Source: Nitrospinaceae bacterium
Lineage (GTDB): Bacteria; Nitrospinota; Nitrospinia; Nitrospinales; VA-1
Assembly (NCBI GenBank): GCA_012961055.1
Contig: DUAA01000239.1
Location: forward strand, 1 to 12,467
Length of the DNA: 12,467 nt
Reading direction: 5' to 3'
The position numbers and the translations under genes are program-made. Position 1 is the stretch's first letter; every line of letters begins with the position of its first letter. Below, piece after piece: positions 1 through 7,955 of the stretch. The notes below the pieces were generated by a model. That model was given only the letters and a program-made list of their open reading frames with translations. It was not told where the DNA came from and searched no databases.

Positions 1-2760
1 CTTACCTTTAATGGCTTCCATAGCCAACTCCAATTCCATTCTTTCGCGCGAACGCGATATTTCAATGAGAGACACATATTCAAACTTATTCTGATAAACA
101 AAGAGGTGAGCGGATTCAATAAATTTTTTACCCACTTCAGCATTGCCTGCGACAAATCGAGCCCGCACTAGCGCCTGTTGTTCCCAGACTCTCGCACGCG
201 ACTGAAAATATTTTTCGTAACCCTGAACAGAAAGCACTAGCACCCCCGCATCGCCTTCCGGACGTAGCTTCGTATCAATTCTATAAGCATAACCCGCCGA
301 GGTCATTTCTGAAGTGAGTTTATAGATCAACTGGGACAGGACCGAGTTGTGGCTGGCGAATCCTTCCGGTGGAGGTTTACCTGCCCCTTCATCATAGACC
401 AGAAGAACGTCCAGGTCAGACCCGAAGTTGAGTTCACGCCCTCCCAGTTTGCCCATGCCAATGATGCAGAAATTGTGGGGATTATTGGTGGATGATTTTA
501 TATCGAGTTCCTCACAAGCGATTCGATAAACCGTCTTCAAAAACACATCAGCCAGGTTAGAAAGGTCTTCCAGAGTTCCCGCAAGATCTGCCTCTTTGAT
601 CAAATAGCGCACTCCGATACGAAGTTCTTCCGCCTGCTTGATTCGACGCACCACCAGAGACTTAGACTCTATATCATTTATATTTATTAATGCGTTGTTT
701 AAATCTTCCTGAATATTTTTTGGCTGCTTGAATCGGTAAATGGCTTCTATATTAGTCAGCACATCCACGAGATCAGGCCGTCTGATTAGAATTTGTGAAA
801 GCAGCCCACTGCTGCCGAAAAGTATAAGCAGCAATTCAAGGAAATTTTCATTGGTCTGAAAAAGGTTGAGATAAGACTCTCTCGTCCCACTCGCTTCGAC
901 AAACTTGCACAGGTTCTCGATTGCGAAATCAGGTTTGGGAACAATTCTGCATTGCTCAAATATTTTAGGAATAATGCTGTAAAATTTCTGAATACTATGT
1001 ACAGAAGGATGCGAAAATTGAGCTCCATCGCGAAACGATCGTAAAAACCGGAATGCTCTTTTGGGATCAGTAAGAAGAGAAATTTCAGCCAGCCCGTTTT
1101 CAGAAAACTGTTCTTCCCCAATGCGGGAACGGCTTCTCCTACCAGAATAAGTTTCAGCCTCTTCCCGGTTTTCTTTTTCTATAAATTGATCGGCAAAAAG
1201 CTTTCCCACAAATTGGGTGTGGTTTTCATATTCTTGCATTAAATTATTCGCCAGACTTTTCTGGTTCTCGCCTGTTATCCTCATTTTCCGGGCCAGGATG
1301 GCAAGATCAGTTTCGTTATTGGGTAGAAGGTAAGTTTGCTGGCCAAACGTAATCTGAACGCGGTTTTCCAGATTACGTAGAAAAATATATGCCGCACGAA
1401 GCTGATCGTGATCCTCAACAGTCAGAATATTTTTTTCAAAAAGTATTTGCATCGCTCCCAACGAATCGCGCACACGCAAACTTTTATCCCTGCCTCCCAG
1501 CAATAATTGATAGGCTTGAACAGTAAATTCCACTTCCCGGATTCCCCCAAATCCCAACTTGATATTCCCCTTTGAGTGTTTTCCCTTCAAATTCTTATTG
1601 ATCTGGTACTTCATGGACTTAATTTCCTCAATGGCCTCAAAGTCCAAACTACGACGGTAGATAAATGGTTCAATCATCTCGAAAAATGCTTGGCCCAGAT
1701 TTTCACTTCCTGCCGAAACACGGGCTTTGATGAGAGCTTGTCGTTCCCAGGTTCTTCCCCATGATTGATAATAAATTTCGCAACTTGCTAGGGAATTTGC
1801 GATTTCACCACTTTGTCCTTCCGGTCGCAGTTCTAGGTCTACCCGGAACACATTGCCATCGGAGGTGATTTCGTTGAGGGACTTCGTAATTTCTAATGCT
1901 AATTTGGTAAAATACTCATGATTGGAAATGCTTAGAATGGAAGGGTCACCTTCGTTTGAAGGACGTGTTTCTCCCTGGCTGGAAGTATAAATATAAATCA
2001 GGTCAATATCGGAGCTATAATTGAGTTCTAGTCCGCCTAGTTTTCCCATACTCAGGATAGCAAACTCTGATTCCGTATAATTATTGTTTATATCCTTATA
2101 AAATGGGTTTCCATATTTCTTGCGTAATTTCCGATCAGCATGTTCATAAGCAACTTGCAGACAGACATCTGCGAGGTTAGAAGTATCTTCAACCGTTTCC
2201 TTTAAGTCAGCTTTAGCCAACAAATCACGCAACCCGATTCGTATGTATTCTCTCTTTTTAAAATTCCTTAACACAGAAAAAATATTTTTACTTAGAAACT
2301 CTTCTCCAGCCATTTCATAGAAGTCCCGCATCAACATGTCTTTTGATTTGGAATTGGCTAATATCTCCGGTCTGTTCAACCAATCAACGTATGAGGGTTC
2401 TTTGAGAAGAGTATCGGTAAGCATCTGGCTCCCAGAAAATAAAAATACCAGAGCAATAAAAAGAGAAGGTGATTCAGTAAGTTGCATGTACAAATGATCT
2501 TTATCCAGAATCTTCTCTGAAAATCTTTCCAAGTTGTGCAAAGCCATATCGGCATTATGAGAGTTGGAAATCATTTCCAACAACATTTGAAAAAAATCTG
2601 GATAGAGTTTTTCAAAATTGGCATGACCCGCCAAGGCAATGAGGTTTTTCCAAGCGGTTTCCGGTTCGCGAATACCCAAACCCTGTAAAGGTTTCGATAG
2701 CGTCTTATTCCAGCGCATACGCTGATGAATGCTATGAATCAGTTTTGCGTTAAATGTCAT
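1..2760 (-). CDS. glnE: Bifunctional glutamine synthetase adenylyltransferase/deadenylylase, 3' end outside window
   Basis: GlnE attaches AMP to a tyrosine of GlnA and removes it again, switching glutamine synthetase activity under PII control in the cytoplasm. I translated the minus strand from the ATG at 2760 and the frame stays open for all 920 codons to base 1, so the stop lies outside; E. coli GlnE is 946 residues. Two nucleotidyltransferase halves are visible. The N-terminal half has SMGKLGG at residues 237-243 and SDID at 250-253. The C-terminal half has GMGKLGGRELN at 768-778 and SDLD at 781-784. Each is followed by an LRPEG strand and an (R)xWE(R/Q)QAL helix. Both Asp pairs are intact, so both activities should be present. 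No good Shine-Dalgarno precedes the ATG; an in-frame TTG ten codons upstream is an alternative. The gene follows glnA across 163 bases that hold a terminator. Confidence 0.95.
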   Translation of the reverse strand, partial: MTFNAKLIHSIHQRMRWNKTLSKPLQGLGIREPETAWKNLIALAGHANFEKLYPDFFQMLLEMISNSHNADMALHNLERFSEKILDKDHLYMQLTESPSLFIALVFLFSGSQMLTDTLLKEPSYVDWLNRPEILANSKSKDMLMRDFYEMAGEEFLSKNIFSVLRNFKKREYIRIGLRDLLAKADLKETVEDTSNLADVCLQVAYEHADRKLRKKYGNPFYKDINNNYTESEFAILSMGKLGGLELNYSSDIDLIYIYTSSQGETRPSNEGDPSILSISNHEYFTKLALEITKSLNEITSDGNVFRVDLELRPEGQSGEIANSLASCEIYYQSWGRTWERQALIKARVSAGSENLGQAFFEMIEPFIYRRSLDFEAIEEIKSMKYQINKNLKGKHSKGNIKLGFGGIREVEFTVQAYQLLLGGRDKSLRVRDSLGAMQILFEKNILTVEDHDQLRAAYIFLRNLENRVQITFGQQTYLLPNNETDLAILARKMRITGENQKSLANNLMQEYENHTQFVGKLFADQFIEKENREEAETYSGRRSRSRIGEEQFSENGLAEISLLTDPKRAFRFLRSFRDGAQFSHPSVHSIQKFYSIIPKIFEQCRIVPKPDFAIENLCKFVEASGTRESYLNLFQTNENFLELLLILFGSSGLLSQILIRRPDLVDVLTNIEAIYRFKQPKNIQEDLNNALININDIESKSLVVRRIKQAEELRIGVRYLIKEADLAGTLEDLSNLADVFLKTVYRIACEELDIKSSTNNPHNFCIIGMGKLGGRELNFGSDLDVLLVYDEGAGKPPPEGFASHNSVLSQLIYKLTSEMTSAGYAYRIDTKLRPEGDAGVLVLSVQGYEKYFQSRARVWEQQALVRARFVAGNAEVGKKFIESAHLFVYQNKFEYVSLIEISRSRERMELELAMEAIKGK

Positions 2761-2806
2761 GAATTTGCTTTTGTTAACTCGTATTTTCAAAGAGTGCAGA
2801 ATTAAG

Positions 2807-2835
2807 AAGATAAGGTGACTGGAATACCCTTTCAA
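2807..2835 (-). promoter_or_regulatory. Candidate sigma-70-type promoter for glnE
   Basis: Reading the minus strand, TTGAAA (2835-2830) and TATCTT (2812-2807) are separated by 17 bases. This gives a five-of-six -35 and a four-of-six -10. It lies downstream of the strong glnA terminator and about 50 bases before the glnE ATG, where a separate glnE promoter would be expected. The -10 is mediocre, so this is a candidate only. Confidence 0.4.
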
Positions 2836-2866
2836 TATCCAGGATCAATCCCTATTAACTTATCAC

Positions 2867-2899
2867 AAAAAAAAACCCCTGGGCGAACCCAGGGGTTTT
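2867..2899 (-). terminator. Rho-independent terminator after glnA
   Basis: On the minus strand the sequence after the glnA stop folds into a perfect 8-bp GC-rich stem, CCCCTGGG with CCCAGGGG, around a TTCG tetraloop (2876-2895). It is followed by nine consecutive T residues (2875-2867). A-T pairs flanking the stem extend it by four more base pairs. It begins about 25 bases past the glnA stop and should end most glnA transcripts, separating glnE transcriptionally. The A run on the other side is short, so termination in the plus direction would be weaker. Confidence 0.93.
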
Positions 2900-2923
2900 A
2901 CAAACTCTAAACTTTCTATCAAA

Positions 2924-4336
2924 TTAACAATCGTAATACATCCCGAACTCCAAGGGGTGTGGTCGCAATCGCAAGGGATCAATCTCATTTTCACGTTTAT
3001 AATCGATCCAGGTATCGATAAGGTCCTGAGTGAACACATCACCTTTAAGGAGGAACTCATGATCTTCTTGCAGAGCCTGCAGGGATTCATCCAAAGAGTG
3101 AGGCAAGGTGGGAATATTGGCCAACTCCTCCGCCCCAAGGGAGTAAATGTTTTTATCCAATGGCTCACCCGGGTCAATCTTATTTTCAATACCGTCCAGA
3201 CCTGCCATGAGCATTACTGAAAAAGCTAAGTAACCATTGCAAGAAGGATCAGGATAGCGAATTTCCAACCGCTTCGCTTTCGGACTGGGCGAATACATTG
3301 GTATACGAATGGCCGCGCTCCGGTTACGACTGGAGTAAGCCAGATTGACCGGGGCTTCAAAACCCGGCACCAACCTTTTGTAAGAGTTGGTGGTCGGTGC
3401 AGCGAAAGCACAAATCGCCCGGGAATGTTTCAAAATTCCGCCGATATAGTGCATTCCCATTTCGCTAAAACCTGCATAACTGTTTCCAGCAAACAGTGGC
3501 TTTCCATCCTTCCAGATACTCTGGTGGGTGTGCATTCCCGTTCCGTTATCGCCATACATGGGTTTCGGCATAAAGGTCGCCGTTTTACCGTGTGCCTTGG
3601 CAACATTTTTAACAATATATTTGTACCACATCAGTTTATCGGCGCAATCGACGAGTGACGAAAAACGCATCGCGAGTTCACACTGACCCCCTGTTGCCAC
3701 TTCATGATGATGACATTCCATCTCGACACCAACCTCTTCCATCGTCAACATCATTTCAGATCGAATATCCTGAAGCGTGTCGGACGGAGCAACTGGGAAA
3801 TAACCTTCTTTATGGCGCGGTTTGTGACCGAGGTTCGGGCCTTCATCACTACCTGTATTCCAGGTACCCTCTTCTGAATCAATGGAATAAAACGATTCGT
3901 TAGTCGTTGAGTCGTACTGAATATTATCGAAGATAAAAAACTCAGCTTCAGGACCAAAATACGCTGTGTCGCCGATTCCCGTAGACTTAAGATAGGCTTC
4001 GGCTTTTTGGCCTATGTTTCGCGGATCTCGGCTGTATTTTTCCTTGGTGATTGGGTCAACAATATTACAAATCATACTAACCGTCGGATGCTTCATAAAA
4101 GGATCCATCACCGTTGTAGCTGGATCAGGAATAACCAGCATGTCACTGTTGTTGATGGCCTGCCAACCGCGGATACTTGAGCCATCGAAACCCAGCCCTT
4201 CTTCAAACAAACTTTCCTCTAATTCACTGATGGGAACAGAAAAGTGCTGCCACGAACCCAACAGATCCATAAATTTCAAATCGATGACTCGAGCTTTATT
4301 TTGTTTAGCGTAATCTACCGCCTCTTTGGGGGTCAT
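2924..4336 (-). CDS. glnA: Glutamine synthetase type I (GSI-beta, adenylylatable)
   Basis: GlnA makes glutamine from glutamate, ammonia and ATP as a cytoplasmic dodecamer. The 470-residue length is normal for bacterial type I. Counting from the ATG at 4336, visible landmarks are the beta-grasp loop [10 protein letters not shown] (49-58), metal ligands in PEAEFF (E130, E132), GTGMHTHQS (266-274, with H268 and H270), the flap loop GFEAPVN (325-331) and NRSAAIRIP (338-346). The segment [10 protein letters not shown] puts Tyr398 at the adenylylation position (Tyr397 in E. coli numbering), which agrees with glnE next door. Start choice: AGGAG (4350-4346 on the minus strand) is only two bases from the ATG at 4342 but eight from the in-frame ATG at 4336, so 4336 is preferred; the alternative adds two residues. 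A terminator-like hairpin precedes it and a strong terminator follows it. Confidence 0.97.
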   Translation of the reverse strand: MTPKEAVDYAKQNKARVIDLKFMDLLGSWQHFSVPISELEESLFEEGLGFDGSSIRGWQAINNSDMLVIPDPATTVMDPFMKHPTVSMICNIVDPITKEKYSRDPRNIGQKAEAYLKSTGIGDTAYFGPEAEFFIFDNIQYDSTTNESFYSIDSEEGTWNTGSDEGPNLGHKPRHKEGYFPVAPSDTLQDIRSEMMLTMEEVGVEMECHHHEVATGGQCELAMRFSSLVDCADKLMWYKYIVKNVAKAHGKTATFMPKPMYGDNGTGMHTHQSIWKDGKPLFAGNSYAGFSEMGMHYIGGILKHSRAICAFAAPTTNSYKRLVPGFEAPVNLAYSSRNRSAAIRIPMYSPSPKAKRLEIRYPDPSCNGYLAFSVMLMAGLDGIENKIDPGEPLDKNIYSLGAEELANIPTLPHSLDESLQALQEDHEFLLKGDVFTQDLIDTWIDYKRENEIDPLRLRPHPLEFGMYYDC

Positions 4337-4377
4337 TAACATTTCTCCTGCAAAAAATAGTTAAAAATTACAATAAT

Positions 4378-4418
4378 AAAAAAAATAAAAAACTGATGCC
4401 GTCATTACGGCCCAGTTT
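4378..4418 (-). terminator. Intrinsic terminator or attenuator between glnB and glnA
   Basis: On the minus strand AAACTG (4418-4413) pairs with CAGTTT (4395-4390) and GCCG (4411-4408, read as complement) pairs with CGGC (4401-4398). A small internal loop separates the two helices and the apical loop has six bases. Six T, one A and eight T follow immediately (4392-4378). This is terminator architecture in the glnB-to-glnA direction, 42 bases before the glnA ATG. It may separate glnB from glnA transcription or act as an attenuator; an upstream segment at 4470-4479 could compete for its first arm. Confidence 0.7.
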
Positions 4419-4504
4419 AACTTTAAAAGCTTACTAATCCCGGACTGGAAACTCTCAGTTTAATCTTTGAAACAGGGCCAGCTGCTCTTAATAACCTTTA
4501 GAGA

Positions 4505-5158
<654 letters not shown>

Positions 5159-5803
5159 TCAGGCCTCGTCGGTTGCTTGACTTATATGATTTAGAGTATT
5201 TTCCAAATCTAACCGTTTTCCCTCTATAGTTTCATCAGAGGATTTAGGATTTAGAGTCAGGGGGGAGGAAAAATTGAGGAAACACTGGGTAAAAGGTAGA
5301 GGTAGGATAAACCGATCCCAGGTATTTAAAACCACTTTGTTTTTCGCTCCGAAGGTCATAGGAAATATAGGTGCTCCAGTAATTCCAGCCAGTTGCAACG
5401 GTCCCGAATGCGCCACACATCTTGGTCCGCGGGAACCATCGGCGATAATAATTATCCTCTGGTTTTTGCGTAACACTTTGATTAGGGAACGGGCTGCGGA
5501 AATCGTTTTTTTATACGTCGATCCCCGTATCACAGAATAACCCATCAAGGTTGCAAGACGAGCTAAAAGATCTCCATCTTCACTTGGACTGATCAGCAAA
5601 AAATAATCCGGGTGCCGGCGAAGATAATAAAACAGGTAAAAAATCCTGCCATGCCACAAGGTGAGGATATAAGGTCCTGCAAGATCCTTAAAATGATGTT
5701 CCTCTTGTTCATTCAAGTTTCTTGCGCGCAGGGTTGCACACCATAAATAAATCAAAACAAAAAGAAGATATGGAATTATATAATTATATAAGAATTTTTT
5801 CAT
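5159..5803 (-). CDS. DUF374 / lysophospholipid acyltransferase-like protein, possible late lipid A acyltransferase
   Basis: The product (214 residues) has one N-terminal hydrophobic segment (about 8-26), consistent with inner-membrane anchoring. It then carries the DUF374 pattern: LWHGR (49-53, with His51 as the likely catalytic histidine), SPSEDGD (72-78), RGST (93-96), ADGSRGPR (121-128) and a GAPIFPMTF strand (143-151). The family is related to glycerolipid acyltransferases, and the LpxJ lipid A acyltransferases described in Helicobacter and Campylobacter belong to it as far as I recall. Its start lies inside lpxB with a 20-base overlap, which points to translational coupling and a job late in lipid A assembly. 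No LpxL/LpxM-type gene is in the window. The family is clear; the substrate is inferred from context. Confidence 0.85.
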   Translation of the reverse strand: MKKFLYNYIIPYLLFVLIYLWCATLRARNLNEQEEHHFKDLAGPYILTLWHGRIFYLFYYLRRHPDYFLLISPSEDGDLLARLATLMGYSVIRGSTYKKTISAARSLIKVLRKNQRIIIIADGSRGPRCVAHSGPLQLAGITGAPIFPMTFGAKNKVVLNTWDRFILPLPFTQCFLNFSSPLTLNPKSSDETIEGKRLDLENTLNHISQATDEA

Positions 5804-6956
5804 TCGCGCTCAATCCATCCATGAAATCGGCAATACGTTTTGCAACAACCTTCATGACTCCCGGTTCTCCCAGAGATTTCTTGATTCGCAGAAGACGTTC
5901 ACGAACAGCCTGCTCCTTTTCTGGATCCCTTAATAGGGCTAGCACCTCGGCAGAGATATTTTCAGCTGTCACCTTATCCTGGATCAATTCAGGCACCACG
6001 CCTTCCCCTGCAACGATATTAACCAGCCCTACAAGTGGAATTTTTACTAACAGGCGCGCCATCCAGTAAGTCAATGGATTCAATTTATAAACAATAACCA
6101 TGGGGCATCCAAGGATACCTGCTTCCAGAGTAGCCGAACCGGATGCAATAATCACCGTGTCACAAATGTTCATTACATCATAAGCTTCCCCTTGTATCAA
6201 TTGGATACCAAGCGAATTAGAACCCAGCCGCTCGCGGATTAAATCAGGGTCGATGGAATCGGCTATAGGAAGAAGAAACTGACAGGAACCCAATTCATTA
6301 CGAATTCTTTCAGCCGCCTCGACCATCACACCTAAAAGCGAGTTGATCTCGTTCATCCGGCTTCCGGGTAAAATCCCTATAGTCTTGATCCCTGGTTCCA
6401 GAGAATATTTCATTTTGCTTTCTTCACGTGACCGGCTTGGATGGACCATATCTATAAATGGATGACCCAAAAATTCTGCGTCAACCCCGGCATCCAAATA
6501 CAACTTCTCCTCAAACGGGAGAATAACAAACATCTTTCTTACTGATTCACGAATATCCTTGATGCGGCCTTTCCTCCATGCCCATATCTGCGGGCTGATG
6601 AAAAACAGTACTGGACAATCAAAACGTCGACCCTGTTTTGCCAGTCGTAGGTTTAATGTCGGGTAGTCGATGAGAATCACCGCATCATACTTACGCGAGG
6701 CGATTTCTTTCATCAATGTTCGATAGACTTTATAATAATGATCGAATTCGTTCAGGACCTCAATCACTCCAACCGTCCCCATGCGCTCGATACCAAATAG
6801 CGTTTCCACACCGGCTTCCCGCATTCGTGAACCACCCATTCCGGAGAAGCGCGCAAGCGGTTGTAAAACCTTTAGTGCTGATATCAGGTTTGAACCATGC
6901 AAATCTCCAGATGCCTCTCCAGCAACAACTAAATAGCGATAAGGTTTATCATTCAT
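5784..6956 (-). CDS. lpxB: Lipid-A-disaccharide synthase
   Basis: LpxB joins 2,3-diacylglucosamine-1-phosphate to UDP-2,3-diacylglucosamine, releasing UDP and forming the beta-1,6 lipid A disaccharide at the inner face of the inner membrane (GT19 family). At 390 residues it is close to the E. coli enzyme (382). Hallmarks in order are VAGEASGDLHG (11-21), MGTVGVIEVL (59-68), LIDYPTLNLRL (95-105, Asp97 aligning with the essential Asp98 of E. coli), SPQIWAWRKGR (121-131), FLGHPF (162-167), LPGSR (196-200), ASGSATLE (271-278) and LVNIVAGEGVVPEL (311-324). It receives UDP-2,3-diacylglucosamine and the LpxI product from the pathway encoded just upstream. The ATG has no SD at normal spacing: GGAGG lies 23 bases upstream and instead fits a GTG mini-ORF that ends on this start codon. 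Confidence 0.97.
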   Translation of the reverse strand: MNDKPYRYLVVAGEASGDLHGSNLISALKVLQPLARFSGMGGSRMREAGVETLFGIERMGTVGVIEVLNEFDHYYKVYRTLMKEIASRKYDAVILIDYPTLNLRLAKQGRRFDCPVLFFISPQIWAWRKGRIKDIRESVRKMFVILPFEEKLYLDAGVDAEFLGHPFIDMVHPSRSREESKMKYSLEPGIKTIGILPGSRMNEINSLLGVMVEAAERIRNELGSCQFLLPIADSIDPDLIRERLGSNSLGIQLIQGEAYDVMNICDTVIIASGSATLEAGILGCPMVIVYKLNPLTYWMARLLVKIPLVGLVNIVAGEGVVPELIQDKVTAENISAEVLALLRDPEKEQAVRERLLRIKKSLGEPGVMKVVAKRIADFMDGLSANEKILI

Positions 6957-6995
6957 TTTATTATAAAATTCACAGTGAACCTCCGCCGGTCACTG
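6953..6995 (-). promoter_or_regulatory. SD-containing hairpin and six-codon mini-ORF abutting lpxB
   Basis: On the minus strand CAGTGA (6995-6990) and TCACTG (6978-6973) are perfect inverted repeats. Between them lies the strong Shine-Dalgarno GGAGG (6984-6980), so the SD sits in the loop and inner stem of a small hairpin. Six bases after GGAGG comes a GTG (6973-6971) that opens GTG AAT TTT ATA ATA AAA TGA (MNFIIK); its TGA (6955-6953) overlaps the lpxB ATG (6956-6954) as ATGA. This could be a leader cistron coupled to lpxB by reinitiation. The geometry is seen directly; function is inferred. Confidence 0.4.
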
Positions 6996-7052
6996 GATAC
7001 AAAGAAAGGAATAACTAGAAGTGTTTTTTGTGGTAACAAATTGTCTCGGCAA

Positions 7053-7865
7053 CTAAACACATACTACTGAAATTTTGGCCTCATCAGCAAGACCAACAAC
7101 CTTCATTTGTTCTACCACCATTACCCGTTCTGCTTCCAGTGCCAGAACCCCTGCCCGGCCTTCGACCAACATGCGGATGGTTTGTGGTCCAATACCAGGA
7201 CTGTCATAACGGTAGTCCTGATTCGTTCTACTGACTTTGATCACCACACAATTTTTCTGGGCGAGTTCACATCCCCTTTGGATGGCTCGGTCTGTTCCTT
7301 CAATGGCTTCAACAGCAACCACCATTTTATTCTTTACTATCAGGGTTTGACCAATTTCCATGTCTGCTAATTCTCTGGCAATAGGCAACCCAAATTCAAT
7401 ATCCTCTAATTCCTGTTTTGTAGGCGCTCGGCGAGTCAGGTTGCCTTTTTCAGGAAAAATGTCTGACAAAAATTCCTTTTGGCTTAAAACGCTGAAACCT
7501 TCTTTTTCAAATTCAGCGATCACTCCCAACAATAAAACCTTGTCCTCATGGGTCATAATATTTTTTAATAACTGGAGAGCTTTAAAATCGAACTTCTGCA
7601 ATTTAAAAATCACACTCTTTTCCACCTTGCCCAGAATCAATAATTCTTTCACATTGTTCTGATGCAAGGTCTCAAAAATTTTACCAGGCTGACCGACTCC
7701 AACCGAATAACTCCTTTCAGAATATGGTGCCAAACTATTTTTAATTTCTTCAGAGAATCCTATGCTGATAAGTTTGATTCCTTGCTGGCTGGCTTTTTGC
7801 GCAAAATAGATGGGAACTTCTCCAGCTCCAGCTATAAGGCCTATCCTGTCAAGAGTAGTTTGCAT
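7053..7865 (-). CDS. lpxI: UDP-2,3-diacylglucosamine pyrophosphatase LpxI (DUF1009 family)
   Basis: LpxI hydrolyses UDP-2,3-diacylglucosamine to 2,3-diacylglucosamine-1-phosphate (lipid X) and UMP. It does the job of LpxH with an unrelated protein. The 270-residue product shows the family's N-terminal domain starting IGLIAGAGEVP (8-18), a linker helix region around LKNIMTHEDK, and the C-terminal domain with VAVEAIEGTDRAIQRG (183-198) and DYRYDSPGIGPQTI (217-230). Asp221 in the last motif appears to correspond to the essential Asp225 of the Caulobacter enzyme, from memory. The ATG has no visible SD; an in-frame TAG four codons upstream excludes a longer form. It sits 96 bases before lpxB, the next step, and 90 bases after the oxidoreductase gene. 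Confidence 0.94.
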   Translation of the reverse strand: MQTTLDRIGLIAGAGEVPIYFAQKASQQGIKLISIGFSEEIKNSLAPYSERSYSVGVGQPGKIFETLHQNNVKELLILGKVEKSVIFKLQKFDFKALQLLKNIMTHEDKVLLLGVIAEFEKEGFSVLSQKEFLSDIFPEKGNLTRRAPTKQELEDIEFGLPIARELADMEIGQTLIVKNKMVVAVEAIEGTDRAIQRGCELAQKNCVVIKVSRTNQDYRYDSPGIGPQTIRMLVEGRAGVLALEAERVMVVEQMKVVGLADEAKISVVCV

Positions 7866-7893
7866 GTTGATATGCTAAAAGATGGTTTAAAGA

Positions 7894-7908
7894 AGGTGTG
7901 TCACACCT
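7894..7908. repeat. 15-base palindrome between the oxidoreductase gene and lpxI
   Basis: AGGTGTG-T-CACACCT is a perfect 7-bp inverted repeat around one central base, lying in the 90-base gap 28 bases before the lpxI ATG. Its form fits a dimeric repressor or activator operator. Read as RNA it could also make a 5-bp hairpin with a 5-base loop followed by a T-rich stretch, which would be a poor terminator. No second copy was noticed in the window. Confidence 0.5.
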
Positions 7909-7955
7909 CGCTCCACAATTTCAGAAAATTATGAGCGAAGCAGTTTAGTCTAGGT

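Noticed and set aside
786..1121. 111-codon open frame on the minus strand
   Set aside because: Out of frame inside glnE, whose own frame is open throughout; not a gene.
4337..4342. glnA start at the upstream ATG (4342)
   Set aside because: The SD is only two bases away from it, while the ATG at 4336 has eight-base spacing and matches the family N-terminus length.
4337..4504. Known glutamine-sensing riboswitch upstream of glnA
   Set aside because: The conserved core of the glnA RNA was not recognisable; only terminator-like pairing is seen.
5722..6069. 115-codon open frame on the plus strand
   Set aside because: Antisense to the lpxB/DUF374 junction, with no family resemblance and a serine/arginine-rich composition typical of reverse-frame noise.
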